Made by a program: the position numbers and the translations under genes. Shown piece by piece: positions 16,789 to 25,502 of a DNA stretch of 34,267 nucleotides. Source of the DNA: CAYHZL01 sp964361075 (GTDB taxonomy: Bacteria > Bacteroidota > Ignavibacteria > UBA10030 > UBA8401); contig CAYHZL010000015.1 in NCBI GenBank assembly GCA_964361075.1, forward strand, positions 1-34,267, in the 5' to 3' direction. Below the pieces are notes generated by a model, which saw nothing but the letters and a program-made list of their open reading frames with translations, was not told where the DNA came from and made no database searches. The first letter of the stretch is position 1; every line of letters begins with the position of its first letter.

Positions 16789-17253
16789 TTATTTTTTACT
16801 GAGTGTTTCAATTTTTTCTTGATCAATTTCGAACCACACCGGCGCTTCTTTAGGATTGATTAATCCGACTTTTTCTTGCGCCAGAACATTAATGCGATCC
16901 AAACTTGATTTGCGATTAATTTCTGCTTTCAATACTTCGTTTGTACTAAGTGCGGAATTATACCGTGTCGTTAAATCTCCAATTTCTTTCGCAAGTTGAT
17001 TGACAGCGATAACGTTGCTTACATACAAAAGTCCTAAAATTGCCAGACTAAACATCAATCCGACAATGTTCGTCGTAGAATGTTTGCGCACAGCCGGCGT
17101 TCTTTTCGGTTGACGAATCGCATATCCCGGCGATACTGCTTGTGGATCGGCGAATTGTTGCACATTTGAATCGTTGTAGATTCTTCTATCGTTGTATGTT
17201 GGTAATTCAACACTGCCGATATCGGTGACAATATTTCGATTTGTTTTTGCCAT
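16789..17253 (-). CDS. ftsL: FtsL-like divisome membrane protein
   Basis: Small bitopic division protein. The 154-aa product has a long polar cytoplasmic region, one membrane helix at about 62-84 (NIVGLMFSLAILGLLYVSN), then a coiled-coil-type segment (LAKEIGDLTTRYNSALSTNEVLKAEINRKSS) and the LAQEKVGLINPKEAP stretch common to the FtsL/DivIC type. Sequence is poorly conserved in this family; the call rests on size, topology and location between rsmH and ftsI. Its ATG overlaps the rsmH stop by one base (TAATG), so it is translationally coupled. FtsL would partner FtsQ from the same cluster. Confidence 0.88.
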   Translation of the reverse strand: MAKTNRNIVTDIGSVELPTYNDRRIYNDSNVQQFADPQAVSPGYAIRQPKRTPAVRKHSTTNIVGLMFSLAILGLLYVSNVIAVNQLAKEIGDLTTRYNSALSTNEVLKAEINRKSSLDRINVLAQEKVGLINPKEAPVWFEIDQEKIETLSKK

Positions 17254-18182
17254 TACATTTTTTCAGCAACTCTCATTTTAGCGCTGCGCGAACGCGGATT
17301 TCTTTTTTGTTCTTCCTCTGATGCAAGCACCGGTTTTTTTGTAAGAATGCGAAGCGACGGTACGAGTTCTGTATCCGGCATATATTTATTGCCGGAGCGA
17401 ATAACTGTTGCCGCATGTTGAGCAAAAAAGTTTTTTACAATTCTATCTTCCAGCGAATGGTATGAAATAACAACAATGCGTCCGCCGCGAGCAAGAAAGC
17501 CGAGTGAATCATTTAGAATTGTCTGCAGTCGTTCCAATTCATTGTTCACTTCAATGCGCAATGCTTGAAAAATTCTTGCCAAAGTTTTAATTGCGTACGG
17601 CGGATGTACTTTCGATTCGATGAGCGCCGCTAAATCACCGGTTGTGTCAATCGGTTGCAGCATTCGTCGTTCGGCAACCATTCTCGCAATACGCCGCGAA
17701 AATTTTTCTTCTCCATAATGAAAAAAAATATTTGCTAATTGTTCTTCCGAGTATGAATTGATAATAGTGTGTGCATCTAATGTTTGTCTATTATCCATTC
17801 GCATATCCAAGCGATCGTTTCCTCGAAAAGAAAATCCTTTGCTCCCTTCGTCAATTTGAAATGACGATACCCCAAGGTCTAACAGCAATCCGTGAATTGA
17901 TTGGATGTGTAGTGATTGAAGAATTGACGAAATGTGAGAAGTGTTGTTGTGCACGAAAATTACATTAGTGTGAAAACGATTCAGTCGTTGTCGCGCTTCG
18001 TTCTGCGCATCGGCATCGGCATCAATACCGATAAGCGTTCCACTCGGGTATATTTTTTCTAAAATTTTTTCTGCATGTCCGCCGCCGCCAAGCGTACCAT
18101 CAACATATCGTCCTTCGCGTACCGTAACCAAATATTCAATTATTTCATCCAGCAATACGGGAATGTGGTACGCATCATCCAC
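17253..18182 (-). CDS. rsmH: 16S rRNA m4C1402 N4-methyltransferase RsmH (MraW)
   Basis: SAM-dependent methyltransferase acting on C1402 of 16S rRNA. The 309-aa product shows the SAM-binding loop DGTLGGGGHA (28-37), LDLGVSSFQID, FSFRGNDRLDMRMD, RIFQALRIEVN, ISYHSLEDRIVKNFF, and the C-terminal NPRSRSAKMRVAEK, all in the standard order. The start is GTG at 18182, two bases after the mraZ stop; no ATG is available nearby in frame, so coupling to mraZ probably sets initiation. The stop overlaps ftsL. Confidence 0.98.
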   Translation of the reverse strand: MDDAYHIPVLLDEIIEYLVTVREGRYVDGTLGGGGHAEKILEKIYPSGTLIGIDADADAQNEARQRLNRFHTNVIFVHNNTSHISSILQSLHIQSIHGLLLDLGVSSFQIDEGSKGFSFRGNDRLDMRMDNRQTLDAHTIINSYSEEQLANIFFHYGEEKFSRRIARMVAERRMLQPIDTTGDLAALIESKVHPPYAIKTLARIFQALRIEVNNELERLQTILNDSLGFLARGGRIVVISYHSLEDRIVKNFFAQHAATVIRSGNKYMPDTELVPSLRILTKKPVLASEEEQKRNPRSRSAKMRVAEKM

Positions 18183-18184
18183 GC

Positions 18185-18640
18185 TTATCCTTCATTCGAA
18201 TTTTTCCATACGGTCGCGGCAATATCTTCATAACTTTGTTGTTGAGCAGATTTGTAAGCCGAATACAAATTCGGATTCCACACTTCAATGCGCTCCAACA
18301 CGCCAACTATTTGTACTTCATTTTCAATTTTTACAAACTGCATTAATTCCTTCGGCAACATTATGCGCGATGACGAATCTATTTGCACATCGGTTGCCAT
18401 TTCCAACAGCGTGCGCATAAAGTAACGATGTTTCGGATCGGAGCTTGAAAGTTTACGAATTGATTCCTCTAACTTTATCCATTCGTCGTTCGGATATAAA
18501 AAAATACATTCGTCCAAACCGCGCGTAATGATAAAAGTATCGCCAGCTTCCGGCGAAATATTTTTTCTCATCTTCGCAGGAAGATTAACGCGCCCTTTGT
18601 TATCAACTGTGTAAAGAAACGAGCCTTTAAATGAAGACAT
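18185..18640 (-). CDS. mraZ: Transcriptional regulator MraZ
   Basis: DNA-binding protein of the double SpoVT/AbrB-like fold, first gene of the dcw cluster and known elsewhere as a repressor of its own operon. The 151-aa product has two similar halves: the first with DNKGRVNLPAKMR (about 12-24), the second with DSSSRIMLPKELM (about 92-104), the DxxxR-type motifs of the family. Two perfect 10-bp tandem repeats that fit MraZ boxes lie about 55 bases upstream of its ATG, which fits autoregulation. Confidence 0.97.
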   Translation of the reverse strand: MSSFKGSFLYTVDNKGRVNLPAKMRKNISPEAGDTFIITRGLDECIFLYPNDEWIKLEESIRKLSSSDPKHRYFMRTLLEMATDVQIDSSSRIMLPKELMQFVKIENEVQIVGVLERIEVWNPNLYSAYKSAQQQSYEDIAATVWKNSNEG

Positions 18641-18685
18641 AATTCAACATTTTTTATAACAATTGGTGAATACTGCATATTTTTA

Positions 18686-18752
18686 ACACACATTCCACCC
18701 ACTTTCACCCACTTTACTGCACGAAATTTACGCAATAATAAATGAAAGTCAA
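18686..18752 (-). promoter_or_regulatory. mraZ promoter with tandem MraZ boxes
   Basis: On the minus strand TTGACT (18752-18747) and TAAATTTC (18730-18723) are separated so that TTG and TA lie 19 bases apart, matching the Bacteroidota -33/-7 spacing and also a -35/-10 pair with 16 bases between. Just downstream are two exact copies of AAAGTGGGTG (18715-18706 and 18705-18696) and a weaker third GTGTG. MraZ is known to bind GTGGG-type direct repeats at 10-bp period, so this is the likely operator. No experiment supports it here. Confidence 0.7.
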
Positions 18753-18792
18753 GTTAAATTGTTGAATTTTTGAGGATTTTTTGGCGAAGGGA

Positions 18793-19389
18793 TTACATCA
18801 AAAAAGAAATATCGACGCGAAACTGTTCAATGTTTTTAAATACAACCCCTTGCATACCAACAGCATTTGCACCGTCAATATTTTCTTGCAAATCATCAAC
18901 AAAAAGAATTTGATTGGCGGGAATGTTGAGATCGCGAAGAATGTGCCCGTACACTTCACGTGCAGGTTTCATATAACCGATTTGATAGGAAAGATAATTT
19001 TTAGAAAAAAGGTTGGCGTTCTCTGTTGTTGCTTGCGCTTTGTGGAAGTGAGATAAACATGTATTGCTTAACATTGCAGTTGAATATTTTTTTTGAAGTT
19101 GCAACACAAGTTCGTTAATTCCCACAACATCGTTCTGGATAATTTCATTCCACGCAGTCAACAATTGCTCTTTCGAAAATTGATGATTGAAAATTTTTTC
19201 AAGCTGCGATGTAAATTCATCGGTAGAAAGTTTTCCTGTTTCATACAGCCGAGATGTTTCTGCAACCGACAGCCGAAACGGCGCGCGTTCTTCTTGTGTA
19301 AACAATCCGAGCGCGTGAGGAAATGCATCAAAATCTATATTGACAAGCACTCTGCCAAGATCGAAAATAATAGTAGAGATGGTATTCAT
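18793..19389 (-). CDS. HAD-superfamily hydrolase (YihX-like phosphatase)
   Basis: Predicted cytoplasmic phosphatase of HAD subfamily IA. The 198-aa product has motif I FDLGRVLV (9-16) with the nucleophile Asp10; the usual second aspartate is replaced by glycine, as in YihX-like and haloacid/epoxide-type members. Motif II is LSNT, motif III the lysine in YMKPAREVY, and motif IV FVDDLQENIDGA. A helical cap lies between motifs I and II. The small-molecule substrate cannot be read from the sequence; sugar phosphates are typical of relatives. It begins 29 bases after the mfd stop and is probably co-transcribed with mfd, ahead of the mraZ promoter. Confidence 0.88.
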   Translation of the reverse strand: MNTISTIIFDLGRVLVNIDFDAFPHALGLFTQEERAPFRLSVAETSRLYETGKLSTDEFTSQLEKIFNHQFSKEQLLTAWNEIIQNDVVGINELVLQLQKKYSTAMLSNTCLSHFHKAQATTENANLFSKNYLSYQIGYMKPAREVYGHILRDLNIPANQILFVDDLQENIDGANAVGMQGVVFKNIEQFRVDISFLM

Positions 19390-19418
19390 AGTGGAATGTG
19401 TAGGAAATGTCTCAGTGC

Positions 19419-22400
19419 TTATGTTGAAAGTTGTTCAATAATTTTTTTCGCTTCATCAACTCGTTCCACGCCCTCTGCTTTTGAAAACAGCGTTGATAGG
19501 AATAATGTTTTTTCAATTTGCTTCAGTTCAATTTTTTGCTTCGTTATTTTTCCAACACGTTCCATCAACGTTTGAAAGATGCCGCCTTCATAAAATTGTG
19601 TATCAGTTTCGGGCGGCAGATATAAACGGAGCGTTCGTTTATTCAATTCAACTTTTCTGAAACCAAGATCGTTTCCGGCAATACGCAGCATTGCAAGAGA
19701 AAATAAATTTTCTACTTCTTCCATTGCTTCACCAAAACGGTCGATAAGTTCCAATCGCATGTCGTCCGCTTCGCGCACTGTTGTTGTCTTATAGAGACGA
19801 CGATAAATATCCAATCGCTCCGTGTCATTTTCGATATACACTTCGGGAATGTATGCATCAATGTCCGCCTCAATTTGTGTTTCGGTTCTTTGCTTGTGTG
19901 CCGGTGTTTGATGTGCAAATAATTCTGAAAACTCCTGTTCTTTTAATTCCGCAACAGCTTCTTCTAAAATTTTTGTATACATCTCAAAACCCATTTCCAA
20001 AATATATCCGCTTTGTTCTGCGCCAAGCATGTTGCCCGAACCCCGAATTTCCAAATCGCGCATTGCAAGATTAAAACCGGAACCAAGTTCCGTAAATTCT
20101 TCTATCGCTTGTAAACGGTGGAGCGTCTGTTTCGGCAAGATGGCAATCGGCGGCACCAACAAATAGGCATACGCTTGCACATTGGAACGACCAACTCGTC
20201 CACGCAATTGGTACAACTCCGCGAGACCAAAATGATCGGCTCGATTAATAATAATGGTGTTGACGCTCGGAATATCAACTCCTGATTCAATAATTTTTGT
20301 TGTTACTAATACATCAAATTTTTTTTCAAGAAAACCCATGATCACATTTTCTAACTCATGTCCGTGCATTTGTCCGTGCGCCACACGGAATCGCGCTTCA
20401 GGAATATGTTGCTGCAGCACCGATGTGAACATGTCAATATTATGTACACGATCATTGACAACAAACACTTGCCCGCCGCGATGTAATTCTTTCAGAATAG
20501 CTTCGCGGATAATTTTTTTATCAAACGTTGCAATCTCCGTGTGAATCGGCAGACGGTTGCGCGGCGGTGTGTTGATGATGGAAAGATCGCGCGCACCCAT
20601 CAACGAAAAATGCAGCGTGCGCGGAATTGGTGTTGCAGTGAGCGTTAATGTGTCAACTGTAATTCTCATCGCGCGAAGTTTTTCTTTTGCGGCAACACCG
20701 AATCGCTGCTCTTCATCAACAACAAGCAAACCCAAATCTTTAAATTCAACATCTTTCGAAAGCAAACGGTGCGTGCCGATAATGATATCGAGAGTTCCAT
20801 CTTTCAACGCAGCGAGAATTGTTTTTTGTTCTTTCGCTGATTTAAACCGTGACAGCAATCCGATGCGAACAGGATAGCGGCTAAGCCGATCTGAAAAAGT
20901 ATTAAAATGTTGCTGCGCAAGAATTGTTGTGGGAACAAGCACGACCGCTTGTTTATTATTCATCACCGCTTTAAATGCAGCACGCACTGCCACTTCCGTT
21001 TTCCCGAATCCAACATCGCCGCACACAAGCCGGTCCATCGGATTTATATTTTCCATATCAACTTTTACATCGGCAGTCGCTGTGTACTGGTCGGGCGTGT
21101 CTTCGTACATAAATGACGCTTCCATTTCCTTTTGCCAATGTGTGTCCGGCTGAAATGCAAATCCCTCCGAATGTTTTCGCTGTGCGTAGAGTTTGATAAG
21201 ATCGCGTGCGATATCTTTTACTTTTTTCTTCGTGCGCGATTTAAGTTTTTCCCAATCAGCGCTGCCAAGTCTATTGAGTTTGGGTGTGTGTCCTTCTGCT
21301 GAAGAATATTTTTGAATTCGTGTGATGAAATTCAAATTGACGAAAAGTGTTCCCGCTTCAGCATATTCCAACGCAGCAACTTCCTGTTCAACACCGCCGA
21401 CTTTAATTTTTCTTAAGCCGATAAATTTTCCGATACCATGATCGACGTGAACAACAAAATCGCCGCGCCGCAGCGAATGTAATTCTTTCGCAGAAATTCC
21501 CTTAAAGCGTTTGTGCTTTACCGTGCCGCGGCGTTTGATACGTCCGAACACTTCGTGCTCAACAAAAAGCGCAATGCGTGCCGCAGGAAAAATAAATCCG
21601 GAATGAAATGTGTCGGTGAAATATTTGAGAATCCGAGTGATTGCATGCTGTTCTGCTTGATCACTGCTCGATGATTGCTGAGTCGTTTCCTCTATCAATT
21701 CCTGAATGCGTTTAGATTCTTCTTTTGTATCGGAAGCAATAATCACATCAAAATTTTTATCAGCACATCGCTGAATACTTTCTAGTAACACTTTTACGCT
21801 GCCGTTTGTTGCCGGCTGCTTTGATGCATTAAACTGCAGCGCGTCATTGTGCGTTGTAAATATCTCGTGAATAAAACGCGGAAACTTTTCGAAAGATGTT
21901 TGCACGCTGTCGAAAGTGCAATCGCATTCGACGCCTTCCGATTCTATTTCCAGAAATTCTTTTTCGAGGAGCTGCGTATCTTCCAAAAAAAGAATTGTGT
22001 TGCTGGAAAAATATTCTAACAGCGAAACCCCAGTTGTGATATTTTCTTTTTCTTCGTTTTCACTTTTAATTTTTTTCATCTCCGGCACAATGCTCACTTG
22101 TTGCAACTCACGAATCGAGCGCTGCGAGAGAACATCAAACTCCCGAATTGATTCAATCATATCGCCCCAAAATTCCAGCCGCACGGGATTGTCGCCGATG
22201 AATGGAAAAATATCTATGATGCCGCCTCGCACAGCAACATCGCCGTACGTTTCAACCAAGGGCTTGCGTTCAAAGCCGCGCTCTTCCAGCTTCAACAACA
22301 ACGATTGAAAATTATATTCACCATTCGCCGAAAGTTCAATGACCGAACTAACAAATTCTTTTTTCTCCGGCACAAAAAATCCGAGTGCGAGTGCGTGCGT

Positions 22401-22754
22401 AATATAAATACCGGGAACATTCGCGCTCAACGCTTTCAATGTTTCCACTTGGCTGATGGAAGCTGACATATCAAGCGATTGCGATGCGTGCTGCGTTTCA
22501 TATAAATAGAGACGCACATTTGCATCGCCAACCAACAACGCGCAATCATCGCGCATCTGTTCGGCAGTATCGTTTTCCGGAACAACGACGAGAACTTGTT
22601 GTTGAAATTCCTGCCACACATGCGCAGCAACAAACGCACGCAACGATCCGGCAATGCCGCGTACAAACTTCGGCGCATCGGGTGTCGGTTCTGTTGCAAC
22701 AAGTTGTTGAAACGGTTCGGACGAAAATATGTTTTGTTTAAGTTGATCGAGCAT
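19419..22754 (-). CDS. mfd: Transcription-repair coupling factor Mfd
   Basis: DNA translocase that removes RNA polymerase stalled at lesions and recruits UvrA. From the ATG at 22754 the product is 1,111 aa, close to the E. coli 1,148. A GTG at 22799 would add 15 residues and has AGGGGA just before it, so it stays an alternative. Visible parts: UvrB-like N-terminal region with RGGIIDIFPF, the CarD-like RNA polymerase interaction domain (LRRGDFVVHVDHGIGKF, about 430-445), Walker A GDVGFGKT (579-586), DEEQ (680-683), TATPIPRTL, and QLRGRVGRS in the second RecA lobe, followed by the TRCF C-terminal domain. The HAD gene follows it after 29 bp. Confidence 0.98.
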   Translation of the reverse strand: MLDQLKQNIFSSEPFQQLVATEPTPDAPKFVRGIAGSLRAFVAAHVWQEFQQQVLVVVPENDTAEQMRDDCALLVGDANVRLYLYETQHASQSLDMSASISQVETLKALSANVPGIYITHALALGFFVPEKKEFVSSVIELSANGEYNFQSLLLKLEERGFERKPLVETYGDVAVRGGIIDIFPFIGDNPVRLEFWGDMIESIREFDVLSQRSIRELQQVSIVPEMKKIKSENEEKENITTGVSLLEYFSSNTILFLEDTQLLEKEFLEIESEGVECDCTFDSVQTSFEKFPRFIHEIFTTHNDALQFNASKQPATNGSVKVLLESIQRCADKNFDVIIASDTKEESKRIQELIEETTQQSSSSDQAEQHAITRILKYFTDTFHSGFIFPAARIALFVEHEVFGRIKRRGTVKHKRFKGISAKELHSLRRGDFVVHVDHGIGKFIGLRKIKVGGVEQEVAALEYAEAGTLFVNLNFITRIQKYSSAEGHTPKLNRLGSADWEKLKSRTKKKVKDIARDLIKLYAQRKHSEGFAFQPDTHWQKEMEASFMYEDTPDQYTATADVKVDMENINPMDRLVCGDVGFGKTEVAVRAAFKAVMNNKQAVVLVPTTILAQQHFNTFSDRLSRYPVRIGLLSRFKSAKEQKTILAALKDGTLDIIIGTHRLLSKDVEFKDLGLLVVDEEQRFGVAAKEKLRAMRITVDTLTLTATPIPRTLHFSLMGARDLSIINTPPRNRLPIHTEIATFDKKIIREAILKELHRGGQVFVVNDRVHNIDMFTSVLQQHIPEARFRVAHGQMHGHELENVIMGFLEKKFDVLVTTKIIESGVDIPSVNTIIINRADHFGLAELYQLRGRVGRSNVQAYAYLLVPPIAILPKQTLHRLQAIEEFTELGSGFNLAMRDLEIRGSGNMLGAEQSGYILEMGFEMYTKILEEAVAELKEQEFSELFAHQTPAHKQRTETQIEADIDAYIPEVYIENDTERLDIYRRLYKTTTVREADDMRLELIDRFGEAMEEVENLFSLAMLRIAGNDLGFRKVELNKRTLRLYLPPETDTQFYEGGIFQTLMERVGKITKQKIELKQIEKTLFLSTLFSKAEGVERVDEAKKIIEQLST

Positions 22755-22846
22755 TATTTTTTCATCACTGAAAGACAAAAGTTTTACTTTAAAACGCACT
22801 TTCCCCTACCGAAATAAGTTTTTCTACTTTTTCAGCAAGGGTTATA

Positions 22847-22877
22847 ATAAGGTATAAAGAAAAAAATAAAGGGCAAA
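22847..22877 (-). promoter_or_regulatory. Candidate mfd promoter (Bacteroidota type)
   Basis: On the minus strand TTTG (22877-22874), 19 bases, then TACCTTAT (22854-22847) fits the Bacteroidota TTTG-N19/20-TAnnTTTG pattern. It would give a leader of roughly 85 bases before the mfd ATG. The region 22755-23122 otherwise holds only the second MITE-like element and the leader of the M3 peptidase gene. Confidence 0.45.
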
Positions 22878-22916
22878 GTGAATAAAATTCCGACACAAAG
22901 AACTAACACACATTAG

Positions 22917-23032
22917 GACATCTCTAAAAACTTGTTACGAAACCTTCAAGGTTTTTTGTTTTTGCGATGTACCATAAAATTTTAACATCACAAAATTTGG
23001 TCAAGTTAAACCTTGAAGGTTTTTAGAGATGC
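22917..23032. mobile_element. MITE-like element, copy 2
   Basis: Nearly identical to 8758-8872 (about 96 percent by eye). The inverted ends CATCTCTAAAAAC and complement are present, with internal AAACCTTCAAGGTTT palindromes. ACATTAG stands directly on both sides (22910-22916 and 23033-23039), a likely 7-bp target duplication. It sits between the divergent mfd and M3 peptidase genes and does not interrupt either one. Confidence 0.82.
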
Positions 23033-23122
23033 ACATTAGAACATTTTAACTATTACCGTTATGTAATTTTTGTTATATTTTTCCATTCACTTTTTAATAC
23101 ATCAATTATTTTGGGAGAATCT

Positions 23123-25132
23123 ATGCTTATGGCATTACTTTTTGGGGTAACAATGTTGGTATCATCAGGAAACGGATTGCCTGTTGCCGATGACACACCT
23201 TTTTTTGCAAACATTCACACAGCCAATGATTTTACGAAGCGGCAGAATGAACGTCTGACGCGCGCGCAACAATTGCTGGATGAACTTGTCGCGGTAAAAG
23301 AAAAGCACTCCGTTGACAACACGCTGAAACTCTACGACAATATTCTTGTTGAACTTGACGCCGCTGCATCGCAAGCCGGATTGATTGAACAAGTTCACCC
23401 TGATTCTGCAATGCGCGCAACATCGGAAAAAATTGTGCAACAAGTGTCGGCTTTTTCAACTGAACTTTCATTAAATCGTACAGTGTACGATGCGCTTTTG
23501 GCAATGAATCTCGGTTCCGCAAATACCGAAACAAAGTTTTATGTTGAAAAAACTCTTCGTTCATTCCGGTTAAGCGGCGTTGATAAAGATGAAGCCATAC
23601 GAAAAAAAGTGAAAGAATTAAACGATGAACTTGTGCTCATCGGACAAGATTTTTCGCGCAACATCCGCGAAGATGTGCGCACGGTGTATGCAAACAATGT
23701 TGCAGAACTTGACGGACTTCCGCAGGATTTTATTGCGTTGCATAAGCCGGAAGCTGATGGAAAAATTAAACTGACAATAAATTATCCCGATGCAATTCCG
23801 GTATTTACGTACGCAAAAAGTGAAGACCTTCGCAAACGGCTGTACATGGAATACAACAATCGAGCTTTCCCAAAAAATATAGATGTGTTGAATAAGCTGA
23901 TTGCAAAACGGTACGAACTTGCACAACTGCTCGGCTTTCCAAATTATGCCGCGTTGGTTACTGCGGATAAAATGGTGGCGAACGAAAAAAACGCAAATGA
24001 TTTTATCGAAAAAATTGCGAGCGCATCAAACGATCGAATGAAACGCGAATATCAGGTTCTTCTTGGGAGGAAAAAACAAGATGTGGCTGCTGCAACCGAA
24101 GTAACTCCGTGGGAATCAGGGTACTATTCCGAACTGGTGCGGAAATCGAAATATGATTTTGACGGACAGAAAGTGCGTCCGTATTTTCCGTACGATAAAG
24201 TAAAACAAGGCGTGCTGGATGTAACAAGTAAATTATTCGACGTACAATTCAAGCGCAACACAACCGCGCCGGTGTGGGATTCTTCTGTTGAGTGCTACGA
24301 GATGTACGAAAACGGAACAATGACCGGACGTTTTTATCTCGACATGCATCCGCGCGAAAATAAATACAACCATGCTGCACAATTTGCAATCCGAACCGGT
24401 GTGTCCGGAAAACAAATTCCCGAAGCCGCGCTCATCTGCAATTTTCCCGGCGGCATTAAAGGCGATGCAGGATTGATGGAACACGGCGATGTGGAAACAT
24501 TTTTCCACGAGTTCGGACATTTGCTCCATCATCTTTTTGCAGGCAAGCAACAATGGATCGGACTTTCCGGCATCAGTACGGAATGGGATTTTGTCGAAGC
24601 GCCGTCGCAAATGCTGGAAGAATGGGCATGGGATGCTGCAACATTGCAATCGTTCGCAAAACATTATCAAACCGGTGAAGCGATTCCGGCAGAACTTGTG
24701 CAGCAGATGCGTAACGCGGATGAATTCGGAAAAGGGATGCAAGTGCGTAACCAAATGTACTACGCAAAACTTTCGCTTTCATGTTACGACCGCAAAGCAA
24801 GCGAGGTGAACACAAATGAATTGGTAAAAACACTGCGCGAACGATATACGCCGTACAAATATATTGAAGGGACACACATGCAAACGTCGTTCGGACATCT
24901 GGATGGATACTCTGCAATCTATTATACGTACATGTGGTCGCTGGTTATTTCAAAAGACCTGTTCAGCAAATTTGATACAAAAAATATTATGGCTTCAGGC
25001 GCAGCTAAAAAATATCGCGAAACCATTCTTGCACCCGGCGGTTCGAAACCGGCAGCAGTATTAGTGAAAAATTTTCTCGGACGCGAGTTTAGTTTTGAAA
25101 GCTGGAAAAAATGGTTGGATGAGGGCGAGTAG
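23123..25132 (+). CDS. Exported M3-family oligopeptidase (zinc metallopeptidase)
   Basis: Gluzincin endopeptidase of the thimet oligopeptidase/Dcp type that cuts short peptides. From the ATG at 23123, preceded by GGGAG at 23113-23117, the product is 669 aa. Its first residues (MLMALLFGVTMLVSSGNG) look like a short signal peptide, so the enzyme may act in the periplasm; this is inference. The zinc site HEFGH lies at about 462-466 in FFHEFGHLLHHLF, and the third ligand is the glutamate in WDFVEAPSQMLEEW near 492. A downstream Tyr/His region (GHLDGYSAIYYTYMWS) forms the usual substrate-binding face. Two strong terminators follow. Confidence 0.95.
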   Translation: MLMALLFGVTMLVSSGNGLPVADDTPFFANIHTANDFTKRQNERLTRAQQLLDELVAVKEKHSVDNTLKLYDNILVELDAAASQAGLIEQVHPDSAMRATSEKIVQQVSAFSTELSLNRTVYDALLAMNLGSANTETKFYVEKTLRSFRLSGVDKDEAIRKKVKELNDELVLIGQDFSRNIREDVRTVYANNVAELDGLPQDFIALHKPEADGKIKLTINYPDAIPVFTYAKSEDLRKRLYMEYNNRAFPKNIDVLNKLIAKRYELAQLLGFPNYAALVTADKMVANEKNANDFIEKIASASNDRMKREYQVLLGRKKQDVAAATEVTPWESGYYSELVRKSKYDFDGQKVRPYFPYDKVKQGVLDVTSKLFDVQFKRNTTAPVWDSSVECYEMYENGTMTGRFYLDMHPRENKYNHAAQFAIRTGVSGKQIPEAALICNFPGGIKGDAGLMEHGDVETFFHEFGHLLHHLFAGKQQWIGLSGISTEWDFVEAPSQMLEEWAWDAATLQSFAKHYQTGEAIPAELVQQMRNADEFGKGMQVRNQMYYAKLSLSCYDRKASEVNTNELVKTLRERYTPYKYIEGTHMQTSFGHLDGYSAIYYTYMWSLVISKDLFSKFDTKNIMASGAAKKYRETILAPGGSKPAAVLVKNFLGREFSFESWKKWLDEGE

Positions 25133-25153
25133 TTTTTAATTTCGATTCAATCA

Positions 25154-25188
25154 AACAAGGCAAGTTTTTATGACTTGTCTTGTTTTTT
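25154..25188 (+). terminator. Intrinsic terminator after the M3 peptidase
   Basis: AACAAGGCAAGT (25154-25165) pairs with ACTTGTCTTGTT (25173-25184) with one G-U pair and a 7-base loop, and the right arm runs into a T-run. It lies about 20 bases past the stop codon. Confidence 0.85.
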
Positions 25189-25194
25189 ATTACT

Positions 25195-25221
25195 AAGGCG
25201 CAGTTTTCTGCGCCTTTTTAT
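25195..25221 (+). terminator. Second intrinsic terminator
   Basis: A perfect 9-bp stem AAGGCGCAG-TTTT-CTGCGCCTT (25195-25216) is followed by TTTTA. Together with the preceding terminator it isolates the M3 peptidase from the regulatory gene downstream. Confidence 0.85.
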
Positions 25222-25240
25222 TTCTCTTGTTTCCGTTCAT

Positions 25241-25275
25241 CAGACATGTCAAGTTTTAAAAACTTGCCATGTCTG
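25241..25275. repeat. Inverted repeat
   Basis: CAGACATG-T-CAAGTTTT (25241-25257) against AAAACTTG-C-CATGTCTG (25259-25275) forms a long hairpin with a single mismatch. It lies in the 370-bp gap 25133-25502, which has two terminators, this repeat and the GTTGAC operator array but no gene. Confidence 0.7.
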
Positions 25276-25368
25276 AATAAAAAAAATCCAACACACAGAG
25301 GAGTACGGTAATAATTCAGGAACAGGCGACTTGCCCACTTTCTCGGAAAATCCGTTTCCATACAATAC

Positions 25369-25467
25369 GTCAACAATCTTGTTGACAATAAGTTGTCAAC
25401 AAGATACATTAACAATGTTAGCAAAGTCGTAAACATCCATTAGGTTGTCGGTTGGTTGACAACTTAT
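25369..25467. promoter_or_regulatory. Operator-like array of GTTGAC/GTCAAC inverted repeats
   Basis: Four copies of one half-site occur: GTCAAC (25369-25374), GTTGAC (25381-25386), GTCAAC (25395-25400) and GTTGAC (25455-25460). They build two overlapping perfect palindromes: GTCAACAA-TC-TTGTTGAC (25369-25386) and ATCTTGTTGACAA-TAAG-TTGTCAACAAGAT (25376-25405). The 13-mer ATAAGTTGTCAAC (25388-25400) recurs in inverted form at 25455-25467, 36 bp before the ATG of the HTH-GHKL gene, beside a TATATT that could be part of its promoter. The likely role is autoregulation by that gene's HTH domain. Confidence 0.6.
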
Positions 25468-25502
25468 ATTCTGCACGCAGACAATAAAGACGACAACAAT
25501 TT

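Noticed and set aside
22755..22799. GTG start of mfd at 22799
   Set aside because: Not fully excluded: AGGGGA precedes it, but the ATG at 22754 matches the usual Mfd beginning better and is kept as the main call.
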